NCBI GenBank assembly: GCA_947579665.1
Contig: CANPUZ010000031.1
Span: forward strand, 868,001-932,000
Reading direction: 5' to 3'
DNA: 64,000 nt
Source: Sympetrum striolatum
Taxonomy: Eukaryota > Arthropoda > Insecta > Odonata > Libellulidae
Below the pieces are notes generated by a model. The model was not told the DNA's origin. It worked only from the letters and a program-made list of their open reading frames with translations, and did not search any database. Positions within the stretch are counted from its first letter, which is position 1. Each line of letters begins with the position of its first letter. The position numbers and the translations under genes were made by a program. Shown one piece after another: positions 1-11,000 of this stretch.

Positions 1-3000
1 GTTGCACGTCATGGCCATAACGTCGTAAAAATTTCAAGTCGGTGGCACTTGTGGAACATGGTTAGAATTTTGATCCCCTATCTATTATATATAGACGCTT
101 CTCCAGATATACTTATACGAGTAAAATGTTGCTTGCATACTGCAAGCAGATGAACAACACTAATTTTATGTTGGAATCATATAGGGACCGTCCTCAAAAG
201 AAAAAAAAATGAATAAAAAATTCCTAAAATTCGCTGAAATTTCATCGTCTAGCATCGAACCCGGGTCTTTACTGTGAACTTACTATGCAGCACAATAGAA
301 GATCACCATCTCTAACTATGTGTGAAAATTCAAGCAGAAATATTGGCTGCAACTGCCTCAAAAGACGTTCTAATTTTCACGAATTTAAATGGCTCTCTGG
401 ATTCGAACCAAGGACGATGTTGGAAATCTAAAACATGTTTCTGAAAGTTATTTATGATCTCTATCTATATGCCGAATTTGAAGTTTCTATATTATTGGGA
501 AATAGTTCCTAAGAATTGAATCAATTACTGATTGTAGAGACGCCTGGTGTCGAACCCAGGATCTACTGGCAGCTGTGAAAACACATTATGACTTGGTTTG
601 ACCTGATCATATTAAATGCAAAGTTTGAAGTCAACAACTTGTCAGAAAGTACCTAAAATTTGCTTCCGTAATCTCCATAAGAAATGCATTGTAGGATGTA
701 AATGGCCCTCTGGGATCGAACCAAGGACCATCAGCGAGTTCTAAAATTTTATTATGAAATATATTTATGATATATATCCACGTACCAAGTTTTAAGTTTC
801 CAAGTCCAAGTAAGTAATTTAAAAAAACCTTAAAAATCGCAATGTAAATTAAACGGGAGAATATTTGCCCTGGCCTAGCATCGAACCAAGGATAATATTT
901 GTAGATGTCTTTGTGGTTTCCTTTAGATATACACGGCATCTAGCGATCTCTAGAATTTCAACTCTCAACTCTTCCGGGAAGTGCCTCAAAAAAATTTTCG
1001 AAAATCTCCGCCATGTATTCTTATGGACAAAATCGCGACTTTGGGGCCTTCTGGAGTCGAACCCATGATACCGAGTTTCAAAGTCGGCTTTTTCCTGGAG
1101 GTTACACGTTATGGCCAATATGTCGTAAAAATTTCAAGTCGGTGGCACTTGTGGAACATGCTTAGACTTTTGATCCCCAGTGTATATCTATTATATATAG
1201 ACGCTTCTCCGGATATACTTATATATACGAGTAAAATGTCGCTTGCATACTGCAAGCAGATCGACAACACTAATTTCATATCGGCATTATATCGGGACGG
1301 TCCTTAAAAGAAAAAAAAAAAGATTGAAATTTTCCTTAAAATTCGGAGACATATGATCGTCTGGCATCGAACCCGGGTCTTTCCAGTGATACTTTCTAAG
1401 CAGCACAATAGAACATCACCATCTCTAACTATGTGTGAAAATTTAAGCAGAAATATGGCCTACAATTGCCTCAAAAGACATTCTAATTTTCACGAATTTA
1501 AATGGCTCTCTGGATTCGAACCAAGGACGATCTGGGAAATCTAAAAATTGTTTCTGAAAGTTATTAATGATCTTTATCTATATGCCGAGTTTGAAGTTTC
1601 TATCTTATTGGCAAAGGTTTCAAAATAATTCCTAAAAATCAGATCAACTTCTGATTGCAGAGTCACCTGGTGTCGAACCCAGGACACATTGATAGCTGTG
1701 ATTGCACTGTTTGATTTGTATGTACTTGATCTTTCTATAGGCCAAGCTTGAAGTCGATATCGTTCCGGGATGTACCTAAAATTTGTTTCCGTTATCTCCG
1801 TAAGAAATGCATTGAGGAATTTAAATGTCCCTCTGGGATCGAACCAAGGACCTTCAGCGAATATGTAAAATTCGATTATGATATATATTCATGGTATCTA
1901 ACCTCATACCGAATTTCAAGTTTCTATGCCATCGGATAAGGGTCCAAAAAAAAATTTAAAATCGCCACAATGCATTTTAAACGGCCGATTTTTGCCCCGA
2001 CCTAGCATCGAACCAAGGATAATATTCGTAGATGTCTTTATGGTTTACTTTAGATATTCACGGCATCTAGCGATCCCTTGAATTTCAACTCTCTCCTTTT
2101 CCGGGAATTGTCTCAAAAAAAATTTCGAAAATCTGCGCCATGTAATCTTATGGGGAAAATCTGGACTTTGGGGCCTTCTGGAATCGAACCCATGACACCG
2201 AGGTTCAAAGTCGGCTTTTTCCTGGAGATTATACGTCATGGCCATAACGTGGTAAAAATTTCAAAGCAGTGGCACCTGTGGAACATGGTTAGAATTTTGA
2301 TCCCCTATATATATCTATTGTATATAGACGCTTCTCCGGATATCTATTAATATACGAGTAAAATGTAGCTTGCATACTGCAAGCAGATCGGCAATACTAA
2401 TTTTATATCGGCAACAATCGGGACGGTCATCAAAAGAAAAAAAAAGGATTGAAAAAATTCTTATAATTCGCTGCAATTTCATCGTCTGGCATCGAACCGG
2501 GGTCATACTGGTGATCGTACTATGCAGCACTATAGAAGATCACCATCTCTGACTGTGAGTGAAAATTCAACCAAAAATATTGGTTACAACTGCCTCAAAC
2601 TACGTTCTACTTCTCACGAATGTAAATGGCTCTCTGGATTCAAACCAAGGACTATCTAGAAAATCTAAAATATGTTCATGAAATGAATCTATGATCTCTA
2701 TCTATATGCAGAATTTCAAGTTTATATATTATTGGGAAAGTTTTCAAAATAATTCCAAAAATCCGATCAACTTCTGATTGCAGAGACACCTGGTGTCGAA
2801 CCCAGGACACATTGATAGCTGTGAATGCACTGTTTCATTTTTATAGACTTGATCTTTCTATATGCAAAGTTTGAAGTCGATAACATGCCGGGAAGTACCT
2901 AAATTTTGTTTCCGTTATCTCCGTAAGAAATGCATTGAGGAATTTAAATGTCCCTCTGGGATCGAACCAAGGACCATCAGCGAATATTTAAAATTCGATT

Positions 3001-3419
3001 ATGATATATTTTTATGCTATCTAACCTCATACCGAATTTCAAATTTCTATGCCATGGGAAAGGGTCAAAAAAAAATCTTAAAAATCGCCACAATGCATTT
3101 TAAACGGCCGATTTTTGCCCCGACCTAGCATCGAACCATGGATAATATTCGTAGATGTCTTTATGGTTTTCTTTAGATATGCACGGCATATAGGGATCCC
3201 TTGAATTTCAAATCTCTCCTTTTCCGGGAAGTGCCTCAAAAAATTTTTCGAAAATCCCCTCCATGTAATCTTATGGACAAAATCGCGACTTTGGGGCCTT
3301 CTGGAACCGAACCCATGACACCGAGGTTCAATGTCGGCTTTTTCCTGGAGGTTACACGTCATGGCCATAACGTGGTAAAAATTTCAAGTCGGTGGCACTT
3401 GTGGAACATGGTTAGACTT

Positions 3420-3515
3420 TTGATCCCCTATATATATATATATAACTTATAGGTATATCCGGAGAAGCGTCTATATCTATTACGAGTAAAATGTTGCTTG
3501 CATACTGCAAGCAGA
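3420..3515. repeat. Inter-unit spacer: CCGGAGAAGCGTC motif and hairpin
   Basis: This is one example of the spacer that closes every higher-order unit. It runs from GATCCCCT through an AT dinucleotide tract, a motif around TCCGGAGAAGCGTCTAT, a second AT tract and ACGAGTAAAATG, and then a perfect 7-bp stem with a 3-nt loop (GCTTGCATACTGCAAGC). Spacer length varies mainly in the AT tracts. The two array inversions near 8025 and 14720 fall in spacers, and in two unlinked places the element ends in spacer sequence. Confidence 0.8.
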
Positions 3516-4560
3516 TCGACAACACTATTTTCATGTCGGCATCATATCGGGACAGTCCGTCAAAAGAAAAAAATGGATTGAAATTTTTCTTAAAATTCCC
3601 TGAAATTCCATCGTCTGGCATCGAACCCGGGTCTTTCTGGTGATACTCACTAAGCAGCACAATAGAAGATCACCATCTCTAACTATGTGTGAAAATTCAA
3701 GCAGAAATATGGGCTACAACTGCCTCAGAAGACGTTCTAATTTTCACGAATTTAAATGGCTCTCTGGATTCGAACCAAGGACGATCTTGGAAATCTAAAA
3801 TACGTTTCAGAATTTTATTTATGATCTCTATCTATATGCCGAATTTCAAGTTTCTATATTATTGGGAAAGGTTTCAAAATAATTCCTAAAAATCGGATCA
3901 ACTTCTGATTGCAGAGACACCTGGTGTCGAACCCAGGACACATTGATAGCTATGAATGCACTGTTTGATTTGTATGGAATTGATCTTTTTATATGCAAAG
4001 TTTGAAGTCGATATCGTGCCGGCAAATACCTTAAATTTGTTTCCGTTATCTCCGTAAGAAATGCATTGAGGAATTTAAATGTCCCTCTGGGATCGAACCA
4101 AGGACCATCAGCGAATATGTAAAATTTGATTATGAAATGGTTTGAAGGTATCTAACCTCATACGGAATTTCAAGTTTCTATGCCATCGGAAAAGGGTCCA
4201 AAAAAAATCTTAAAAATCGCCACAATGCATTTTAAACGGCCGATTTTTGCCCCGACCTAGCATCGAACCTAGGATAATATTCGTAGATGTCTTTATGGAT
4301 TTCCTAAGATATGCACGGCATCTAGCGGTCCCTTGAATTTCAACTCTCTCCTTTACCGGGAAGTGCCTCAAAAAAATTTTCGAAAATCCCCGCCATGTAT
4401 TCTTATGGACAAAATCACGACTTTGGGGCCTTCTGGAATCGAACCCATGACATCGAGGTTCAAAGTCGGATTTTTTCTGGAGGTTACACGTTATGGCCAA
4501 TACGTCGTAAAAATTTCAAGTCGTTGGCACTTGTGGAACATGCTTAGACTTTTGATCCCC
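3427..4560 (-). repeat. Reference higher-order unit with six B-box monomers
   Basis: I measured this unit as representative. The TCGA core of the six B-boxes falls at 3621, 3770, 3927, 4093, 4263 and 4439, and the first box of the next unit at 4755. Spacings are therefore 149, 157, 166, 170 and 176 bp, then 316 bp across the spacer. Spacing rises steadily along the unit and stays in the nucleosome-repeat range. The flanks of the B-boxes are consistent within each type across units and different between types, which is the signature of higher-order-repeat homogenisation. Confidence 0.85.
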
Positions 4561-7500
4561 AGTGTATATATATATAAGTATATCCGGAGAACCGTCTATA
4601 TATCTATTATAGATACGAGTAAAGAGTAGCTTGCATACTGCAAGCAGATCGGCAATACTAATTTCATATCGGCATCATATCGGGACGGTTCTCAAAAGAA
4701 CAAAAAAATGATTCAAAATATTCTTAAAATTCGCTGCAATTTTATCGTCTGGCATCGAACCCGGATCTTACTGGTATATTACTATGCAGCACAATAGAAG
4801 ATCACCGTCTCTAACTATGTGTGAAAATTCAAGCAGAAATATTGGCTACAACTGCCTCAAAAGACGTTCTAATTTTCACGAATGTAAATGGCTCTCTGGA
4901 TTCGAACCAAGGACGATCTTGGAAATCTAAAATATGTTTCTGAAAGTTATTTATGATCTCTATCTATATGCCGAATTTCAAGTTTCTATATTATTGGGAA
5001 GGATTTCAAAATAATTCCTAAAAATCGTATCAATTTATGATTACAGAGACACCTGGTGTCGAACCCTAGAAATATTGTAAGCTGTGAATGCACAGTTTGA
5101 TTTGTAAAGACTTGCTCTTCTATCATGCAAAGTTTGAAGTCGATAGCATGCCGGTAAGTACCTTAATTTTGTTTCCGTTATCTCCGTAAGAAATGCATTG
5201 AGAATTGCAAATGGCCCTCTGGGATCGAACCAAGGATCATGAGCGAAGATCTAAAATTTGATTATTAAATATATGTTCATGATATCTATTTACGTGCCAA
5301 GTTTCAAGTATCCATGTTATCGGGAAAGGATCAAAAAAAATCTTAAAAATCGCCGCAATGCATTTTAAACGGCCGATTTTTGCACCGACCTAGCATCGAA
5401 CCATGGACAATATTCGAAGATGTCTTTTTGATTTTCGTTGGATATGTACGGCTTCTAGCGATCCCTCGAATTTCAACTCTCTACTTTTCCGGGAAGTGCC
5501 TCAAAAAAATTTTCGAAAATCCCCGCCATGTATTCTTATGGACAAAATCGCGACATTGGGGCCTTCTGGAATCGAACCCATGACACTGAGGTTCAAAGTC
5601 GGCTTTTTCCTGGAGGTTACACGTTATGGCCATAACGTCGTAAAAATTTCAAGTCGGTGGCACTTGTGGAACATGGTTAGAATTTTGATCCCCTATATAT
5701 ATATAGGTATATCCGGAGAAACGTCTATATATATACGAGTAAAATGTAGCTTGCATACTGCAAGCAGATCGGCAATACTAATTTCATATCGGCATCATAT
5801 CGGGAATGTCCTCAAAAGAAAATAAAAGGATTGAAATTTTTCTTAAAATTCGCTGAAATTTAATCGTCTGGCATATAACCCGGATCTTACTGGTGAACTT
5901 TCTATGTAGCACAATAGAAGATCACCATCTCTAACTATGTGTGAAAATTCAAGCAGAAATATTGGCTACAACTGTCTCAAAAGACGCTCTAATGTTCACG
6001 AATGTAAATGGCTCTCGGGACTCGAACCAAGGACGATCTTGGAAAATTAAAAAATGTTTCTGAAATTTATTAATGATCTTAATCTATACGCCAAATTTGA
6101 AGTTTCTATATTATTGGGAAAGGTTTCAAAATAATTCCTAAAAATCGGATCAACTTCTGATTGCAGAGACACCTGGTGTCGAACCCAGGACACATTGATA
6201 TTTATGAATGGATAGTTTGATTTGTTTTGGACTGGTTCATCTATCACGCTAAGTTTTAAGTCGATAGCATGCCGGGAAGTACCTAAAATTTGTTTCCGTT
6301 ATCTCCATAAGAAATGCATTGAGAAATGTAAATGGCCCCCTGGGATCGAACCAAGGACCATCAGCGAATATGTAAAATTTGATTATGAAATATATTTATA
6401 ATCTCCAACTCCATGCCGAATTTCAAGTTTCCATGCCATAGGGAAGGGGTCCAAAAAAAATCTTAAAGATCGCCACAATGCGTTTTAAACGGCCGATTTT
6501 TGCCCCGACCTAGCATCGAACCCAGGATATTTTTCGTAAAACTCATTTATGTTTTCGATAGATCATGTTCATATATATAGGCTCCTTGAGTTTCAATTCT
6601 CTACCTATCCGGAAAGTATTTTTTTTTAATTCCCGAAAATCAAAGCAATGCATTTAAACGGGAAAAATCGGGACTTTGGAGCCCTCTGGAATCGAACCCA
6701 TGACACTGAGGATCAAAATCGCAATTTTTCTGGTGGTTACACGTTATGGCCATTACGCCGTAAAAATTTCAGCTCAATCACTCTTGTGGTTTAGGCTGTG
6801 AGTTTGTATCCTCTCTATATATATATATATATATATATATGGATACATGAATGAATCCGGAGAAGCATCTATATATAATAGATATTCTACGAGTAAAATG
6901 TAGCTTGCATACTACATGCAGATCGGCAATACTAATTTCATATCGGCATCATATCGGGACGGACATCAAAAGAAAAAAATGTATTGAAATTTTTCTTAAA
7001 ATTCGCTGAAATTCCATCGTCTGGCATCGAACCCGGGTCTTTACTGTGAACTTACTATGCAGCACAATAGAACATCACCATCTCTAACTATGTGTGAAAA
7101 TTCAAGCAGAAATATGGGCTACAACTGCCACAAAAGATCTTCTAATTTTCACGAATTAAAGTGGCTCTCTGGATTCGAACCAAGGACGATCTTGGAAATC
7201 TTGAAAATGTTTCTGAAAGTTATTTGTGATCTCTATCTATATGCCGAATTTGAAGTTTCTATATTATTGGCATACCTTTCAAAATAATTCCTAAAAACCG
7301 AATCAACTTCTGATTGCAGAGACACCTGGTTTCGAACCCAGGACACACTGATAGCTGTGAATGCACTGTGTTATTTGTATGGACTTGATCTTTCTATATG
7401 CAAAGTTTGAAGTCGATATCGTGCCGGGAAGTACCTAAATTTTGTTCCCGTTATCTCCATAAGAAATGCATTGTAGGATGTAAATGGCCCTCTGGGATCA

Positions 7501-7960
7501 AACCAAGGACCATGAGCGAGTTGCTAAAATTTAATTATAAAACATATTTACGACATAATTCCACGTACCAAGTTTCAAGTTTCTAAGTTATCTGGAAGTA
7601 ATTTAAAAAAATCTTAAATATCGCAATGTAAATTAAACGGGAGAATATTTGCCCTGACCTAGCATTGAACCAAGGATAATCTTCGTAAATGTCTTTATGG
7701 TTTCCTTTTGATATGCACAGCATCTAGCGATCTCTTGAGTTTCAACTCTCAATTATTACGGGAAGTGCCTAAAAAAAATTTTCGAAAATCCCCACCATGT
7801 ATCCTTATGGAGAAAATCGCAACTTTGGGGCCTTCTGGAATCGAACCCATGACACCGAGGTTCAAAGTCGGATTTTTTCTGGAGGTTACACGTTATGGCC
7901 AATATGTCGTAAAAATTTCAAGGCAGTGGCACTTGCAGAACATGGTTAGAATTTTGATCC

Positions 7961-8090
7961 CCTATATATAACTTATATATAAGTATATCCGGAGAAGCGT
8001 CTATATATATATAATAGATATATATATATATATATAATAGATATAGACGCTTCTCCGGATATACCTATATATAAGTTATATATATATATA
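7961..8090. repeat. Inversion junction 1: spacer palindrome
   Basis: Two spacers meet head to head in a large AT-rich palindrome centred near 8025. The left arm carries AACTTATATATAAGTATATCC then GGAGAAGCGTC; the right arm carries GACGCTTCTCCGG then ATATAAGTT. To the left the B-boxes are on the minus strand and to the right on the plus strand. A GATA tetranucleotide run follows at 8128-8153. Long palindromes like this are prone to cruciform extrusion and assembly collapse. Confidence 0.8.
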
Positions 8091-11000
8091 TCTATTAAAT
8101 ATAGATGCTTCTCCGGATTCATTCAAGGATATAGATAGATAGATAGATAGATAGGATACTAATTCACAGCCTAAACTATAAGCGTCATCGACTTGAAATT
8201 TTTACGACGTATTGGCCATAACGTATAACCGCCAGAAAAATTGCGGTTTTGAACCTCATTGTCATGGGTTCGATTCCAGAAGGCCCCAAAGTCGCGATTT
8301 TCCCCATAAGAATACATGGCGGGGATTTTCGAAAAAAATTTTGAGGCACTTCCCGGAAAAGGAGAGAGTTGAAATTCGAGGGATCGCTAGAAGCCGTGCA
8401 TATCCAACGAAAATCAAAAAGACATCGCCGAATATGGTCCATGGTTCGATGCTAGGTCGGGGCAAAAATCGGCCGTTTAAAATGCATTGTGGCGATTTTT
8501 AAGATTTTTTTGGACCCTTTTCCGATGGCATAGAAACTTGCAATTTGGTATGAGGTTAGACACCATAAAAATATATCATAATCAAATTTTACATATTCGC
8601 TGATGGTCCTTGGTTCGATCCCAGAGGGACATTTAAATTCCTCAATGCATTTCTTACGGAGATAACGGAAACACATTTTAGGTACTTCCAGGCACGATAT
8701 CGACTTCAAACTTTGCATATAGAAAGATCAAGTCCATACAAATCAAACAGTGCATTCATAGCTATCAATGTGTCCTGGGTTCGACACCAGGTGTCTCTGC
8801 AATCAGAAGTTGATCCGATTTTTAGGAATTATTTTAAAACCTTAATCAATACTATAGAAACTTCAAATTCGGCATGTAGATAGAGATCATAAATGCCTTT
8901 CAGAAACATTTTTTAGATTTCCAAGATCGTCCTTGGTTCGAATCCAGAGAGCCATTTAAATTCGTGAAAATTAGAACGTCTTTTGAAGCAGTTGTAGCCC
9001 ATAATTCTGCTTGAATTTTCACACATAGTTAGAGATGGTGATGTTCTATTGTGCTGCATAGTAAGTTCACAGTAAAGACCCGGGTTCGATGCCAGACGAT
9101 GGCATTTCAGCGAATTTTATGAAAAATTTCAATTCAATTTTTTTCTTTTGATGGCCGTCCCGATATGATGCCGACATGAAAATAGTGTTGTCGATCTGCT
9201 TGCAGTATGCAAGCAACATTTTACTCGTATATATATATATATAGGGGATCAAAAGTTTTACCATGTTCCACAAGTTCCAAAGACTTGAAATTTTTACGAC
9301 GAATTGGCCATAACGTGTAACCTCCAGGAAAAAGCCGACATTGAACCTCGGTGTCATGGGTTCGATTCCAGAAGGCCCCAAAGTCCCGATTTTCTCCATA
9401 AGGATACATGGTGGCGATTTTCAAAATTTTTTAAATAATACTTCCCGGACAGGTAGCGATTCGAAATTCAAGGACCTTAGAGATATGGTCAAGAACTATT
9501 ATAAACATTAATGATTACTGATGAGAACGTCCTGGGTTCGACGCTAGGACGATTCAAAAATCCCGCATTTAAAATGCATGGGGATAGTTTTTCATTAATT
9601 TTTTTGATGCACTTACCGGAATGTAAGGAACTTTTCGCTCTGCTAGAAGATATATATTGAGAAATGGTTTAAGAAAAAAAATTTCTTAAGCCTGTACTAT
9701 TCCTGGGTTCGATGCCAGAGCACATTAACTTTTCTCTCATAAGGAATATAAGGGAAAAGTAAGTCGTCGTTTGAGGCAGTTGCAGCCAATATTTCTGCTC
9801 GAACTTTTACACATTGTAAGAGATAGTGATCTTCTATTATGTTGCATAGGAAGTATTACCAGAAAGATCCGGGTTCGACGCCGGGTGGCAAATATGTCTC
9901 CCGTATAAAATACATTGGTTTAGTATTTCATTATTTTTTTGATGCACTTATCGAAATGATAGGAAGTTCGTACTCGGCTGGAAGATGTTTGAAAAGAATT
10001 GGTTTTAGAAAAAAAATCAGATAACACCGTACTATTCCTGGGTTCGATGCCAGAGCACATTAGCATTTCTATCATAAGGAGTATAAGGGAAACGTAGGAC
10101 GTCGTTTGAGGCAGTTGCAGTTAATATTTCTACTTGAATTTTCACACATAGTTACAGATGGTGAACTGCTATGGTTCCGCATAGTGAGTATGACCGGGAA
10201 GACCTGGGTTCGATGCCAGACGAATAAATTGCAGCGGAAATTAAGAATATTTTCTAACCATTTTTTTTTCTTTTGAGGACTCACTCTATGTGATGCCGAC
10301 AAAAAACTTTTGTTATCGATGTGCTTGCAGTATGCAAGCTACATTTTACTCGTAGGTATATATAGACGCTTCTCCGGATATACCTATATATAAGTTATAT
10401 ATATATATATATATAGGGGATCAAAAGTTTAACCATGTTCCGCAAATGCCAACGACTTGAAATTTTTACGACGTATTGGCCATGACGTGTAACCTCCAGG
10501 AAAAAGCCGAAATTGAACCTCGTAGTCATGGGTTCGATTCCAGAAGGCCACAAAGTCACGATTTTCCCCATAAGGATACATGGCGTGGATTTTCGAAAAT
10601 TTTTTTGAGGCACTTCCCGGAAAAGGAGAGATTTGAAATTCAAGGGATCGCTAGATGCCGTGCATATTTAAAGGAAACCATAAAGACATCTACGAATATT
10701 ATCCTTGGTTCGATGCTAGGTTGGGGCAAAAATCGGCCGTTTAAAATGCATTGTGGCGATTTTGAAGATTTTTTTTGGACCCTTTTCCGATGGCATAGAA
10801 ACTTGAAATTCGGTATGAGGTGAGATACTATAAAAATATATCATAATCGAATTTTACGTATCCGCTGATGGTCCTTGGTTCGATCCCAGAGGGACATTTA
10901 AATTCCTCAATGCATTTCTTACGGAGATAACGGAAACAAAGTTTAGGTACTTCCAGGCACGATATCGACTTCAAACTTTGCATATAGAAAGATCAAGTCC

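Larger units (their letters stand above)
1..8024 (-). repeat. Array block A, B-boxes on the minus strand
   Basis: This block has about seven higher-order units with the B-box reading on the minus strand, so the + strand shows TCGAACC. Spacers fall near 77-150, 1171-1255, 2298-2390, 3420-3510, 4555-4650, 5687-5765, 6800-6920 and 7957 onward, so the period is 1.09-1.16 kb. On the + strand the order within a unit is type 1 (CATCGAACCCGGGTCTT), type 2 (GATTCGAACCAAGGACG), type 3 (GTGTCGAACCCAGGAC), type 4 (GGATCGAACCAAGGACCAT), type 5 (AGCATCGAACCAAGGAT) and type 6 (GGAATCGAACCCATGAC). The unit ending near 6800 has more divergent copies of types 5 and 6. Confidence 0.88.

Noticed and set aside
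5403..5825. 140-codon frame as a protein gene
   Set aside because: It lies wholly inside the repeat array, spans two monomers, and its counterparts in other units are broken at different places.
8128..8157. GATA repeat run as a regulatory cluster
   Set aside because: It is a simple tetranucleotide run within a spacer, with variable length in other spacers.
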